DNA from: Muribaculaceae bacterium Isolate-036 (Harlan)
GTDB taxonomy: Bacteria; Bacteroidota; Bacteroidia; Bacteroidales; Muribaculaceae
Assembly (NCBI GenBank): GCA_003833075.1
Contig: RIAY01000002.1
Location: forward strand, 124,001-188,000
Reading direction: 5' to 3'
DNA: 64,000 nucleotides
Part shown: positions 52,244 to 59,679 of the stretch, in pieces
How the letters are laid out: every line of letters begins with the position of its first letter
Numbering within the stretch: position 1 is the first letter of the stretch
Notes under the pieces: generated by a model
The model's input: only the letters and a program-made list of their open reading frames with translations
Databases searched by the model: none
What the model was told of the DNA's origin: nothing
Position numbers and translations under genes: made by a program

Positions 52244-52692
52244 TCTGATAGGTTGTTAATGAGTTCTTTGAATATGTTGTTAAGCTGATGTTTCTCTTCA
52301 TGTAGCCATTTTATAGCCTTCACACAAGCGGATACTGGGTCTTTTTGCAGCGTACCAAAGGGGAAGTCACCATCTTTAGAAATGTAGCGAAATTCATAGC
52401 CAAAATTGCAAAGACAAAGCTGACCCTCATAATCCTTTCCATCGATGTTTATTTTCTTCGGCAACAATGCTAATAATGCAGATGAAGACCACGCTGGCTC
52501 ACCGACAAACTCCTGTTTGCCATAGGAAACTCCATCAATACAGAAATTGGTAGCCTGCATTTTATGTTGCCCAACGTAATATTGAAGATGTCCGTTTGGG
52601 AAAACGATGTATGAGAGGTCTGCGGTGATGGGGTCAACACCGCAAGAAATAATGGTTTCTGATTGTTTTTTTGTTGTTACGAAAGGTATCAT
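52240..52692 (-). CDS. Small phage protein, unknown
   Basis: About 150 residues, no recognised family; beta-rich N terminus (LSYIVFPNGHLQYYVGQHK) and a helical C terminus (WLHEEKHQLNNIFKELINN). I start it at the ATG at 52692, one base after the upstream stop; upstream ATGs in the same frame would overlap that gene by up to 130 bp. Confidence 0.55.
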   Translation of the reverse strand: MIPFVTTKKQSETIISCGVDPITADLSYIVFPNGHLQYYVGQHKMQATNFCIDGVSYGKQEFVGEPAWSSSALLALLPKKINIDGKDYEGQLCLCNFGYEFRYISKDGDFPFGTLQKDPVSACVKAIKWLHEEKHQLNNIFKELINNLSE

Positions 52693-52693
52693 A

Positions 52694-53107
52694 TCAAGAT
52701 TCTGATTTTTGTTGTTTATCTGCATAAGGATGGTCAGGGATTGCCTTATAGAACTTGCAGCCACCGGTCTTTCGTGTTGGCATGGGAACAAACCCATAAT
52801 CAGAAAGACCCTTGCGCATTTCATCGGATAACTTGACGTTGTTATATATCTTGCATAAGTTATCCGGATGTTGACAAGTATTTACGTTAAACTCCTTATC
52901 TAAAGTATCGCGCCCCCAATAAGATTCACGATAGTAGATAATCAGTTCTTTCTTATCCCATTCCTCGTGATAATGCTCACAGGAATAGCAAAGCGGTCTT
53001 ATTTCAGGATTCTTAGGGCATATCTCTTCTTCATGCTTCTTACAGGCATGACGTTTCAGATAGACCTTTCCGCAATGCTCACATAGGTATGCCGGTACTT
53101 CTTTCAT
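52694..53107 (-). CDS. Phage zinc-finger-like protein
   Basis: 137 residues. The N terminus has a C2H2-like zinc site (LCEHCGKVYLKRHACKKHEE). Further CxxC/Cys groups follow (LCYSCEHYH, the QHPD and GGCKFYKA segments), suggesting a metal-bound fold. The ATG overlaps the stop of the frameshifted upstream gene (ATGA), a sign of coupled translation. Function unknown. Confidence 0.6.
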   Translation of the reverse strand: MKEVPAYLCEHCGKVYLKRHACKKHEEEICPKNPEIRPLCYSCEHYHEEWDKKELIIYYRESYWGRDTLDKEFNVNTCQHPDNLCKIYNNVKLSDEMRKGLSDYGFVPMPTRKTGGCKFYKAIPDHPYADKQQKSES

Positions 53108-53417
53108 TGCTTTTCAGATTGGGTTGAATCTTTGGTAGGGAAGTTAACTTCCTTACCAAAATCTATGTTTAACAAACCGATTATTCTATGCGCTCCATAT
53201 TGGTTGATGTAGCCAGCTTCGGTTGCTTGCCTTAGAACCTCCTTGAGTCGGGAAACAACGAATACTTATCATAGAAGAGCCGTAGCGGTTCATCGGAGCG
53301 CATCATCGTACCGTTGAAGTCACCGCATACGACATCACCACATCTTTGTGATTCCTTTCTTATCCTTACAAAACAAGATTCAACGCTTGCACCGGGATTA
53401 AATTCAATCGTCTTCAT
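53104..53417 (-). pseudogene. Small phage gene broken by a one-base shift
   Basis: The frame from the ATG at 53417 (KTIEFNPGASVESCFVRIRK) ends early at 53232, but near 53261-53268 coding-like sequence continues one frame over (VSRLKEVLRQATEAGYINQ to KDSTQSEKQ, stop 53104-53106). That stop overlaps the next ATG, as expected for the true gene end. So an intact version would be about 104 residues, and one base seems to be missing. Product unrecognised. Confidence 0.6.
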
Positions 53418-53418
53418 A

Positions 53419-53877
53419 TCATTGTAGATTTTTGATAACAGGGTCATCATCCCCATCATTGAAATGCACCTTTAATTCGGCTTCCGTTGCTTTCTCACAG
53501 TCGGCATACATGGCATCATAGCACATATCATCCTCGATGCTTTCACGCTTGCAGATAAACCAGAACCTTTGTGGGTCTTCATCGTTCCAATGTCGGTTAT
53601 CATAGATGAACCACTGATGGATGTCGCTATCATCGCGTAAGGCTGCAAGCGCAAAGAATAATTCATCGTTATCCTCGCAATCGTGTACGCCCTCGCTAAT
53701 TTCGTCTTCCGTAGCATTGAAGAAAGAGCCGTTTTGCACTACGGTGCAGATGTGATTTTTCTTGCTCCTTGCAATCATCGTAGTTCCGCACGGATTGAGG
53801 TGTAAGCCGAAGTTTATCAGCTTACGCCATATCCGGGGATTGCTTGCGTGAATAGCACATTTGCCGAGGAAAGCCAT
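53419..53877 (-). CDS. Small phage protein, unknown
   Basis: 152 residues, acidic, no recognised domain; contains DCEDNDELFFALAALRDDSD and ends in a negatively charged NDGDDDPVIK. It shares one base with the upstream gene and is 1 bp from the next. Confidence 0.55.
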   Translation of the reverse strand: MAFLGKCAIHASNPRIWRKLINFGLHLNPCGTTMIARSKKNHICTVVQNGSFFNATEDEISEGVHDCEDNDELFFALAALRDDSDIHQWFIYDNRHWNDEDPQRFWFICKRESIEDDMCYDAMYADCEKATEAELKVHFNDGDDDPVIKNLQ

Positions 53878-54101
53878 TAGTCTTTTGGATTTTGGATTGT
53901 AAACATCGGGATTTTGTTAAGATTCTGATGCCACGTCATTGTTCCATCCGTGACAAAGCCATTCAACGCGGTTTTAGCATGTTCCATTAAAGCCTTGTTG
54001 ATTTCGTGCATAGATACGCAGACAGGTGCGCGGTGTTCGGCCACGCACTTGTCTTGCAGTTCCTTTACGATGTTGTATATTATTTGTTCAAAGGCGGTCA
54101 T
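53877..54101 (-). CDS. Small phage protein, unknown
   Basis: 74 residues, probably helical at the N terminus (AFEQIIYNIVKELQDKCVAE), no recognised domain. The 59-bp gap to the next gene holds the hairpin at 54127-54152. Confidence 0.55.
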   Translation of the reverse strand: MTAFEQIIYNIVKELQDKCVAEHRAPVCVSMHEINKALMEHAKTALNGFVTDGTMTWHQNLNKIPMFTIQNPKD

Positions 54102-54126
54102 CGCTTATAGATTTAGTTTCCGTTAG

Positions 54127-54152
54127 GTGGGCAGTCGAAAACGACTGCCCAC
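54127..54152. other. Perfect 11-bp hairpin with 4-base loop past the variable gene
   Basis: GTGGGCAGTCG / CGACTGCCCAC around AAAA, starting 8 bp downstream of the stop of the 54.2-kb variable protein. No T-run follows, so it is a poor terminator. In characterised DGRs a short GC-rich stem with a 4-base loop just after the VR aids mutagenic homing; this fits that description. Confidence 0.6.
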
Positions 54153-54160
54153 GTACACAA

Positions 54161-54865
54161 TTAAAATGCGGCGACCGCCCTCACCGAGTTACTGCCGGAC
54201 TTGCCGGTGCCGTAGGTGTTGCCACCATTGAAGTTGACGTACCAAGCGTAGTTCTGACTGCTCTCGGTGGATGACCAAAGCCAACCCTTTAAGGGCGTTC
54301 CACCGACGTACACAAGTGCTTCATTGATGCGCGAAGCGAACATCATCAGTAAACCCCATTCGCCCATAGCCGGGATATATTCGCCATTCTCAAGCAAGTC
54401 GAACGGGATTTCCGAGTCGTATTCATTCTTGATGTGTTCGGTGTTGGCTTTACCGGCGAAGTCTTCAAAGGCGCAGATGCCCATCTGACGTGTGTAGTAA
54501 ACCGATTCTTCCGGTGCGCTTGCTCCGTCTTTCAAGAACTGATATTCTTTATCTTCGCCACCGAGATTGTTAAGCGCGACAGCGATATGACGGCCATTGT
54601 AGATTAAGCCTACATACTTGACGTTTTCCTTGCCATTATGCCCGGTAAACAGCTCATACGAGCCATCTTTGTAGATGATGTAAACACCATCCGCATCCTT
54701 ATAGGGATTTGCGGGCGCAACGCTTTCCGGGGCTGCGACTCCACAAGCGGCATCATTGCCGATAATGAAGTCAAACGCTTCTTTTGCTTCGTCGCCAAAC
54801 TCGCGGTAGAGTTCCAGCCTTACCTGCTGAATGGGCGACAATAGGATTTCTTGTTTTGGTAACAT
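54161..54865 (-). CDS. Second DGR-type variable protein, FGE/lectin-like
   Basis: A 234-residue protein. The middle has GVYIIYKDGSYELF and a VGLIYNGRHIAVALNNLGG segment; the C terminus runs from YIPAMGEWGLLMMFASRINE to WLWSSTESSQNYAWYVNF and ends RAVAAF. The WSSTE...AW.V.FN.GN...K...S..VRAV pattern, with scattered small residues at regular positions, is that of Bacteroidales DGR targets, in which template Asn codons occupy the variable positions. No matching template is in the window. It sits in the early operon, away from the tail genes, so it may not be a virion tip protein. Confidence 0.65.
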   Translation of the reverse strand: MLPKQEILLSPIQQVRLELYREFGDEAKEAFDFIIGNDAACGVAAPESVAPANPYKDADGVYIIYKDGSYELFTGHNGKENVKYVGLIYNGRHIAVALNNLGGEDKEYQFLKDGASAPEESVYYTRQMGICAFEDFAGKANTEHIKNEYDSEIPFDLLENGEYIPAMGEWGLLMMFASRINEALVYVGGTPLKGWLWSSTESSQNYAWYVNFNGGNTYGTGKSGSNSVRAVAAF

Positions 54866-54877
54866 GTTGTCGGTTTA

Positions 54878-55342
54878 TTAAGATTGTTGTTTCAGTAGTT
54901 CGGGATTATCGAAGACGTTGCCGATGATACGAATCTCGCGCTTATAGTCGTTCCACCAATCAGGACGTATCCGTTGCCACGGCTCAAGGTATGGCTTATC
55001 AAGCTCATCAAGATTCGCCATGCAGAACGCGGCGTGTTCTGGTCTAAATTCTATCTTCTTGGGATAATGACCATTGACTGTGAAGATGTCGCCCTCAAAT
55101 ATTGGCGTTCCGTTTGCGTCGTGCAGGCCCGTGAACTGGCAAAGGGTATCGGGGTCTATATCCATCTCGGATTGACCCTGAAAGCCTTTCTCGCGTGGTA
55201 GAACGAGGCGATGCTGTGCTTCCGTAGCAAGTTGAAGCTGATAATACCATCCGGTAAACCATGTACCTTTGGGGACAGGCTCGCCGTGACGGTAGTCATT
55301 ATTCAACAGCTTTGCCCTAAACAGGATGTCACTCGGCTTCAT
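54878..55342 (-). CDS. YopX-family phage protein
   Basis: 154 residues with the YopX pattern: N-terminal ILFRAKLLNNDYRHGE, FTGWYYQL, CQFTGLHDANGTPIFEGDIF and the terminal IIGNVFDNPELL. YopX proteins are common in Bacteroidota and Bacillota phages, and no activity is established. It overlaps the next upstream gene by 14 bp. Confidence 0.9.
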   Translation of the reverse strand: MKPSDILFRAKLLNNDYRHGEPVPKGTWFTGWYYQLQLATEAQHRLVLPREKGFQGQSEMDIDPDTLCQFTGLHDANGTPIFEGDIFTVNGHYPKKIEFRPEHAAFCMANLDELDKPYLEPWQRIRPDWWNDYKREIRIIGNVFDNPELLKQQS

Positions 55343-55721
55343 TGCTTGCGGCTTTAGGGTAGATTCCGTATGTAAGACAGCCGCAGCGCGTGTCTATGTC
55401 GATGTCTTCTTTGGTGTTGAAGACAACCTTTTCGCCACTGATGCTCGTCAGTTCCGTGCCGGCGGGGATTACATCAAGCAGCCATATCGGGATTAGCCAT
55501 ATCGGTAGCTTGTCAGACCACAGATTGAAGCGCAGTTCCTTGCAGTCGTCAACGGTAAGATTGCTCCAGTCGATGTGCTTGCGAAGCTCCTCAACCATCT
55601 TGTCGTGGGCTTCCTTGACTTCCTTTTGACAGAATTTTGCGCCCCAGCAATCGCCGTAGGCCACGGTTTCTGCCGCCCGGTTTGCCATGTAGGTCAGGCA
55701 ATTTAAGATTTCTCTTTTCAT
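55329..55721 (-). CDS. Small phage protein, unknown
   Basis: 130 residues. The helical N terminus contains VEELRKHIDWSNLTVDDCKE, and the C-terminal half is beta-rich with a hydrophobic PIWLIPIWLLDVIP segment. No recognised family. It overlaps YopX and is 13 bp after the 82-residue gene. Confidence 0.6.
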   Translation of the reverse strand: MKREILNCLTYMANRAAETVAYGDCWGAKFCQKEVKEAHDKMVEELRKHIDWSNLTVDDCKELRFNLWSDKLPIWLIPIWLLDVIPAGTELTSISGEKVVFNTKEDIDIDTRCGCLTYGIYPKAASNEAE

Positions 55722-55734
55722 TGGTTTACTCTTT

Positions 55735-55983
55735 TCATTTTAATCCCGAACTTGATATGTACGCCAACTGCACTACGTCATACATTCCACCGACAACCGC
55801 AAACAAATGCTTGGCCTTGCTGAATGTGGCATCCGTGAACTCAAGGATTTTGTAGCCACCCTGCATACCGACTTCAACCGGATGGGCGTTGTCGCTCTTG
55901 ATTGTCGCCAGTAGCATATCAAGCCGTGCCTTGCCGAGTTTGTCGGCTATCTTGTCTTGATTTCGCAGTGCATATCTCGCCAT
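55735..55983 (-). CDS. Small phage protein, unknown
   Basis: 82 residues, basic, no recognised domain (NQDKIADKLGKARLDMLLAT). First gene of the leftward early operon that runs to VRR-NUC; its promoter overlaps the operator of the XRE gene at 56.1 kb. Confidence 0.6.
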   Translation of the reverse strand: MARYALRNQDKIADKLGKARLDMLLATIKSDNAHPVEVGMQGGYKILEFTDATFSKAKHLFAVVGGMYDVVQLAYISSSGLK

Positions 55984-56005
55984 ATCTTGATAAGGATTTA
56001 CACCG

Positions 56006-56118
56006 CAAAGGTAAACAATAATAATGTATCTACAAAATTAAATACTGATTGAAATAAGTATTTAACATTATTTAATACACTAATATTGTTTAGTTTTGAT
56101 TTGGAATTGTTACCTTTG
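56006..56118. promoter_or_regulatory. Divergent promoters and operator of the 56.1-kb XRE switch
   Basis: Leftward: TTTG (56033-56036), 19 bp, TACCTTTG (56006-56013). Rightward: TACCTTTG at 56111-56118. Between them, TTAAATACT (56038-56046), 10 bp, AGTATTTAA (56057-56065) is a perfect inverted repeat beside the leftward -33 box; a weaker related palindrome follows to about 56078. This is a lambda-like switch layout, with the XRE protein likely repressing the early operon. Confidence 0.75.
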
Positions 56119-56140
56119 CAATGGAATTACGAAACAGGCA

Positions 56141-56713
56141 ATGAGCAGAAAGAATATCAAACTACGCATACGTGAAATTTTGGCCCAGAAAGGGATGACG
56201 AATAAGGCACTTGCTGATAAGATGGGAGTGCTTCCGCAACACATATCCAACATTCTTAGCGGTAGAAGTCTTTCCGTAAACGCACTTGTGAAAGTCGCGG
56301 ATGCGCTCGGCGTTCAGTTCGGCGACCTGTTTGTTTCTTCGTTCACACCCAATACGCCCTTTGAGAATGAATTTGTGGCGATGGTCAAATGCCGGCGCGG
56401 AATCTTTACTGCATCCAGCCTGAATGATTTGCAGGATGTGGTCAATACCTTATCCAATCGTGCAAACAACGCCACGGAATTGATGAAGCGCACTCTTGAG
56501 CGTATGCTTCGCTTCCCAAGCGGAAAGGATAACGCGATAATATCGGAGCTGATGGCGAACCTTTCGATCTGCATGAACCCTAATGAATGGATTGAATACT
56601 ATAAGACAGAATTAGCCGACTTACTGCCGGCTAATTTCCAAGTTGATTATCGTTATCTATCCACGTTTATGACGCAGGATGACATGCTTGCGTTGGAAAG
56701 GTCGATGGCTTAA
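56141..56713 (+). CDS. XRE-family regulator, probable phage repressor
   Basis: 190 residues from the ATG at 56141. Residues 5-65 form a Cro/cI-type helix-turn-helix (REILAQKGMTNKALADKMGV, then HISNILSGRSLSVNALVKVA). The rest is a helical domain without the LexA-like Ser-Lys catalytic residues I would expect for self-cleavage. It is divergent from the early operon and convergent with the tail chaperone genes, whose 3' end it overlaps by 4 bp. A 7-codon frame (ATG 56121) overlaps its start as ATGA. Confidence 0.85.
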   Translation: MSRKNIKLRIREILAQKGMTNKALADKMGVLPQHISNILSGRSLSVNALVKVADALGVQFGDLFVSSFTPNTPFENEFVAMVKCRRGIFTASSLNDLQDVVNTLSNRANNATELMKRTLERMLRFPSGKDNAIISELMANLSICMNPNEWIEYYKTELADLLPANFQVDYRYLSTFMTQDDMLALERSMA

Positions 56714-56919
56714 CCGCCACGCTTATTCTGGCGGCGGCGCGAAGCCATGTCTTTACCTGTTGTCTTGCTTATGATAGTTCCGGTACACGGATGTATCTTG
56801 TCTTTCTGCATGACAAGCAGATTGCGGTAAGGAATTTTATAGACAACCTCATCGTAGGTGAGGCAGAGAGCTTCCATAAAAGACGCGATTTGGCCGAGCA
56901 TACACTCGTTGCCAATCAT
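56710..56919 (-). CDS. Second tail-assembly chaperone gene (GT-like), small
   Basis: 69 residues: helical first half (GQIASFMEALCLTYDEVVYKI), basic tail (MASRRRQNKRGG). Its ATG overlaps the stop of the chaperone gene (ATGA), in the position of the second, frameshifted half of the tail chaperone pair in siphophages. Here it has its own start, so coupling could replace frameshifting. In other phages the tape-measure gene follows; here the next gene is the convergent XRE regulator. Confidence 0.55.
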   Translation of the reverse strand: MIGNECMLGQIASFMEALCLTYDEVVYKIPYRNLLVMQKDKIHPCTGTIISKTTGKDMASRRRQNKRGG

Positions 56920-57317
56920 TTCGGTTTTGCTACCAGCAGACTTGCGCTCCTCTGTAAAGCTGATAGCTTCATAAAATTTTGGGCTTCAATCATGGAAAAG
57001 GCGACTTCAATCCCATTTACGATTTCGTCCATAGTGCCTTTTGTCAATTCTTCACTGAGGTCTTCATTGCCCTGAATGAACCACGATAACGCCCTTGTAA
57101 GATTTTCGCTTTTTGACAGCGACATGATGATTTCGCGCAGCGTCTTTCCGTCGCCCATGTCGCGCAGCCAGAATGTCGCCCCGGCTATCTTTGCGATTGT
57201 GGGTGGCTCAATGATGTAAGACTTATCGTTGACAAATATTGTACGGTAGTCAAGACCGACGATAGCACTTGCAACCAGCCGTGCGCCATCGTTGTTTTCG
57301 GTATTTTGTGCTTCCAT
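56916..57317 (-). CDS. Tail assembly chaperone
   Basis: About 133 residues from the ATG at 57317. It follows the tail tube gene and contains VNDKSYIIEPPTIAKIAGAT and ALSWFIQGNEDLSEEL segments. Size and position match gpG-type tail chaperones, which coat the tape-measure protein during assembly. No catalytic motif is expected. A longer frame to 57374 has an unlikely N terminus. Confidence 0.6.
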   Translation of the reverse strand: MEAQNTENNDGARLVASAIVGLDYRTIFVNDKSYIIEPPTIAKIAGATFWLRDMGDGKTLREIIMSLSKSENLTRALSWFIQGNEDLSEELTKGTMDEIVNGIEVAFSMIEAQNFMKLSALQRSASLLVAKPK

Positions 57318-57404
57318 TTGATTTACTTTAGATTTATAAAGAATGGGGTACGTTGTCGGCGCACCCCATCTCACTTACAAACATTTCAGATGAATCGGTT
57401 TTGC

Positions 57405-57950
57405 TTACGCGGTCACGACCTCGGAAGAGTCGAACCAGTATTCGGACGAAACCGCATCGTTTTCCGGCTCCATTGCAGTGCCGACAATGCCGATGCCGAC
57501 AGCACCGTCAGTGTTGGCCTCGCGACCGGCTACGTTGGCGTAGGGAAGTACGCAATACTGATTGTCTTCGGTCAGCGCGATGAGGGTCTTGTGGATTTCG
57601 ACGATACCGCGAGGACGCTTCCATGACTTAGCGGTAGCAACACCGCCGAGGAACTCTGCTTTGGTGGCGTAGTCGTACTGGCCGATAGTCCAGTTGAACG
57701 TCACGTCGCCCATAGTCTTTGTTCCCATGCGGTAGATAGAACCGGTAAGCTGGTTGCGGTATCCATCCTGCGAAGACTCGCTTTCCTCGATAGTCCACGT
57801 GTCCTGATGGATGTTTTTGACCTCCTTTGTGGCCGCGTCTTTGAGCAGGGCGGCAAGGAGTGCGCCGGTAAGGTCTGCGGTCACTTTGCTGGGGTCAGCA
57901 TAGTACAGCTTTTTGATGCCTACTGCGCAAATCTTAGGTGAATTTTCAAC
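57405..57950 (-). CDS. Major tail tube protein, no standard start codon
   Basis: The coding-like frame is open from 57971 to the stop at 57405. The recognisable N terminus VENSPKICAVGIKKLYYADP would start at the GTT at 57948-57950, in the context CGAGTTGAAAA; no ATG, GTG or TTG is in frame until a GTG at 57884, which would remove 22 conserved-looking residues. About 181 residues, with a beta-rich middle (GDVTFNWTIGQYDYATKAEF) and the length and position of a siphophage tail tube protein, between the tail terminator and the tail chaperone. Start position uncertain. Confidence 0.6.
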   Translation of the reverse strand, partial: VENSPKICAVGIKKLYYADPSKVTADLTGALLAALLKDAATKEVKNIHQDTWTIEESESSQDGYRNQLTGSIYRMGTKTMGDVTFNWTIGQYDYATKAEFLGGVATAKSWKRPRGIVEIHKTLIALTEDNQYCVLPYANVAGREANTDGAVGIGIVGTAMEPENDAVSSEYWFDSSEVVTA

Positions 57951-57975
57951 TCGTGTATGGGTGTTAAGGGGTTAA

Positions 57976-58374
57976 TTATTCCATTGTATTAAGCACTTTG
58001 AAAAGCACTTTGGTGTTAATGTAGTGGGCTTTCAGATTGGCATTTTCCATCGGTATCGTAGAAGCCACTTCAAAGCGGTAAGCCGTTCCGTCATGCCATC
58101 CCATATCCTTGAGGAATTTGGTCGCCATGCGTTCAAGCTCGTTAAGCCGGGTTAAATCGGCGTTGCTGTGTGGCGTATCAGCGGCAAATAAATTGACTTC
58201 GATGAATCCTTTCTTCCATGTAGAGCCGGGGGTATACTCTTTTGCATGGATGACTACACGGCCATCCTTGCCTACTTTACCGGCGGGAATGTTGCCAGCC
58301 TGATAGACCGGCATCCCAAAGATATTTTTGCAGGCGGTGTAAAGGATGTTTGCTGCGTCAGTGGTGGTAATCAT
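57976..58374 (-). CDS. Probable tail terminator protein
   Basis: 132 residues. The N-terminal helix (TDAANILYTACKNIFGMPVY) and beta strands (WKKGFIEVNLFAADTP) in a gene just before the tail tube gene match the size and place of gpU/HK97 gp10-following tail terminators. No direct family recognition. It overlaps the upstream gene by 4 bp. Confidence 0.5.
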   Translation of the reverse strand: MITTTDAANILYTACKNIFGMPVYQAGNIPAGKVGKDGRVVIHAKEYTPGSTWKKGFIEVNLFAADTPHSNADLTRLNELERMATKFLKDMGWHDGTAYRFEVASTIPMENANLKAHYINTKVLFKVLNTME

Positions 58375-58679
58375 TCAAAAATCTCTTTAAGTCGTTGTTC
58401 TGCGAATAAGGCCGCATTTTCTATTACATCTTTGCCATTTGCCTCAAGTTCTGCGGCGTGGTCGCACTCGTTGTAGATGGTCAGATTGTTGTTGGCATCA
58501 ACCTTGTAACGATTGCTTCTGCGCGTTTCGCCGGTGACATCATGGTAATCGCCATGCTCAACCGCGTAATCCACTGCTTCCTGACCGACGCGCTCAACTT
58601 GCTTACGCATATCACGATGAAAGCGAGCTAAAGCCGGGCGCACGTCGCTAAAGTCAAACTTACAGATAGATTTCCGCAT
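58371..58679 (-). CDS. HK97 gp10-like tail completion protein
   Basis: 102 residues. ARFHRDMRKQVERVGQEAVD, then GETRRSNRYKV and the Y-x-x-x-x-E-x-G-like NECDHAAELEANG, resemble HK97 gp10, a head-tail joining protein. It overlaps both neighbours (4 and 20 bp). Confidence 0.6.
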   Translation of the reverse strand: MRKSICKFDFSDVRPALARFHRDMRKQVERVGQEAVDYAVEHGDYHDVTGETRRSNRYKVDANNNLTIYNECDHAAELEANGKDVIENAALFAEQRLKEIFE

Positions 58680-58989
58680 AAGGCAGATAGTTTAATGTTT
58701 TCGGCTTAATGACACGACCCTCGCCACGGATAGTTCCGTCTGCTTTCAGACAACGCACGTAATCGCCGACTTCAATATCCGGTTCGTTGTCCTCAAGGAC
58801 AACATGATATTCCGGCGTTACGACCGTGCCATCGGGCATCTTGACTTCTTTATCCCCATTGTGGTCACATCTGCATCGGCACACTTCCACCCAAGAGTCG
58901 CCAGCTTCTTCTGGAATAGGTCTTCCAAATTCATCCGACTTCTCCTCGGCGATAATGCGCTTCTGCAATATGTGGGGTGCGTAGTACAT
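58660..58989 (-). CDS. Head closure/connector protein
   Basis: 109 residues with a small beta-barrel-like pattern (WVEVCRCRCDHNGDKEV, then VGDYVRCLKADGTIRG). Size, position after the connector and before the gp10-like gene fit a head-closure (stopper) protein. Assignment by gene order. Confidence 0.5.
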   Translation of the reverse strand: MYYAPHILQKRIIAEEKSDEFGRPIPEEAGDSWVEVCRCRCDHNGDKEVKMPDGTVVTPEYHVVLEDNEPDIEVGDYVRCLKADGTIRGEGRVIKPKTLNYLPYAEIYL

Positions 58990-58993
58990 GCTT

Positions 58994-59335
58994 TTACCAA
59001 TTATCGGTGCGGTCTATAATAGTGGAAATGCCAAGCATACCCAAGACATCATCGTTAGGGGTCACGCCCCATTTACGACAAAGCCAAAGGTAATACTTGC
59101 CCACGGAGTCGTAGTTCCACGACATCGAAAACCCGCTTTCGCTTACACTTGACAGTCGCGGCGCAAGGATGCACTCCTCAAGCGTCTGCGTCAGTGCAAT
59201 GCCTACTGCGGTGGGGTCGTTATCCATGACATCGGAGTCAAGTTTCAACCCGGACGAAATAGACAAATCGACAAGCTGCGCCTCCGTGATTCCGTAGGCT
59301 TTCAACTTATCGGTTATGTAAGCGCGTATTGTCAT
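58994..59335 (-). CDS. Head-tail connector (adaptor) protein
   Basis: 113 residues, mostly helical. The N terminus (IRAYITDKLKAYGITEAQLV) and a later YYLWLCRKWGVTPNDDV segment match small phage adaptor proteins (DUF6706-like) found just after the capsid gene in Bacteroidales siphophages. Confidence 0.55.
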   Translation of the reverse strand: MTIRAYITDKLKAYGITEAQLVDLSISSGLKLDSDVMDNDPTAVGIALTQTLEECILAPRLSSVSESGFSMSWNYDSVGKYYLWLCRKWGVTPNDDVLGMLGISTIIDRTDNW

Positions 59336-59340
59336 CGGTA

Positions 59341-59679
59341 TTATTCGTTATCGTTGGAATCTTCGGCTTCTGCTTCTTCGGGCGCGTCAGCTTCGGTGTC
59401 GGCATCGGCTTCTACCTTATCGGCTTCGGGAGCTGCATCGGCGACTTCCTTTTCCTTTTTGGTGGATTTACCTTTGCCCTTACCTTTAGGCTTGGCGGGC
59501 TTCGCGTCGGCTTCTGCCTTTTCTTCGGGTTCTTTGGGAGCTTCTGCAAAGGGTTCGACAAGACCGCGAGCGGCCAGTGCCACTGCGCGGTCATTGTCAA
59601 ATTCCTTTACATCTCCGGGCGCATACACGACTGCATGGTCGTATTTGTCGCGGAAAGGTACGAGGACGGTTGCTTTCAT
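59341..59679 (-). CDS. Ala/Glu/Lys-rich virion-module protein
   Basis: 112 residues. The first 45 look folded (VLVPFRDKYDHAVVYAPGDV), then a low-complexity, alternating Ala/Glu/Asp/Lys tail (for example KPKGKGKGKSTKKEKE and the acidic EADAPEEAEAEDS end). It overlaps the capsid gene by 4 bp. Possibly a head decoration or capsid-associated protein; the complementary strand shows a Ser/Ala-rich frame that is only its shadow. Confidence 0.5.
   Translation of the reverse strand: MKATVLVPFRDKYDHAVVYAPGDVKEFDNDRAVALAARGLVEPFAEAPKEPEEKAEADAKPAKPKGKGKGKSTKKEKEVADAAPEADKVEADADTEADAPEEAEAEDSNDNE

Noticed and set aside
54161-54300. The 54.2-kb variable region as a target of the TR at 34.5 kb
   Set aside because: The two sequences are unrelated outside common codon usage, so the local TR cannot template it.
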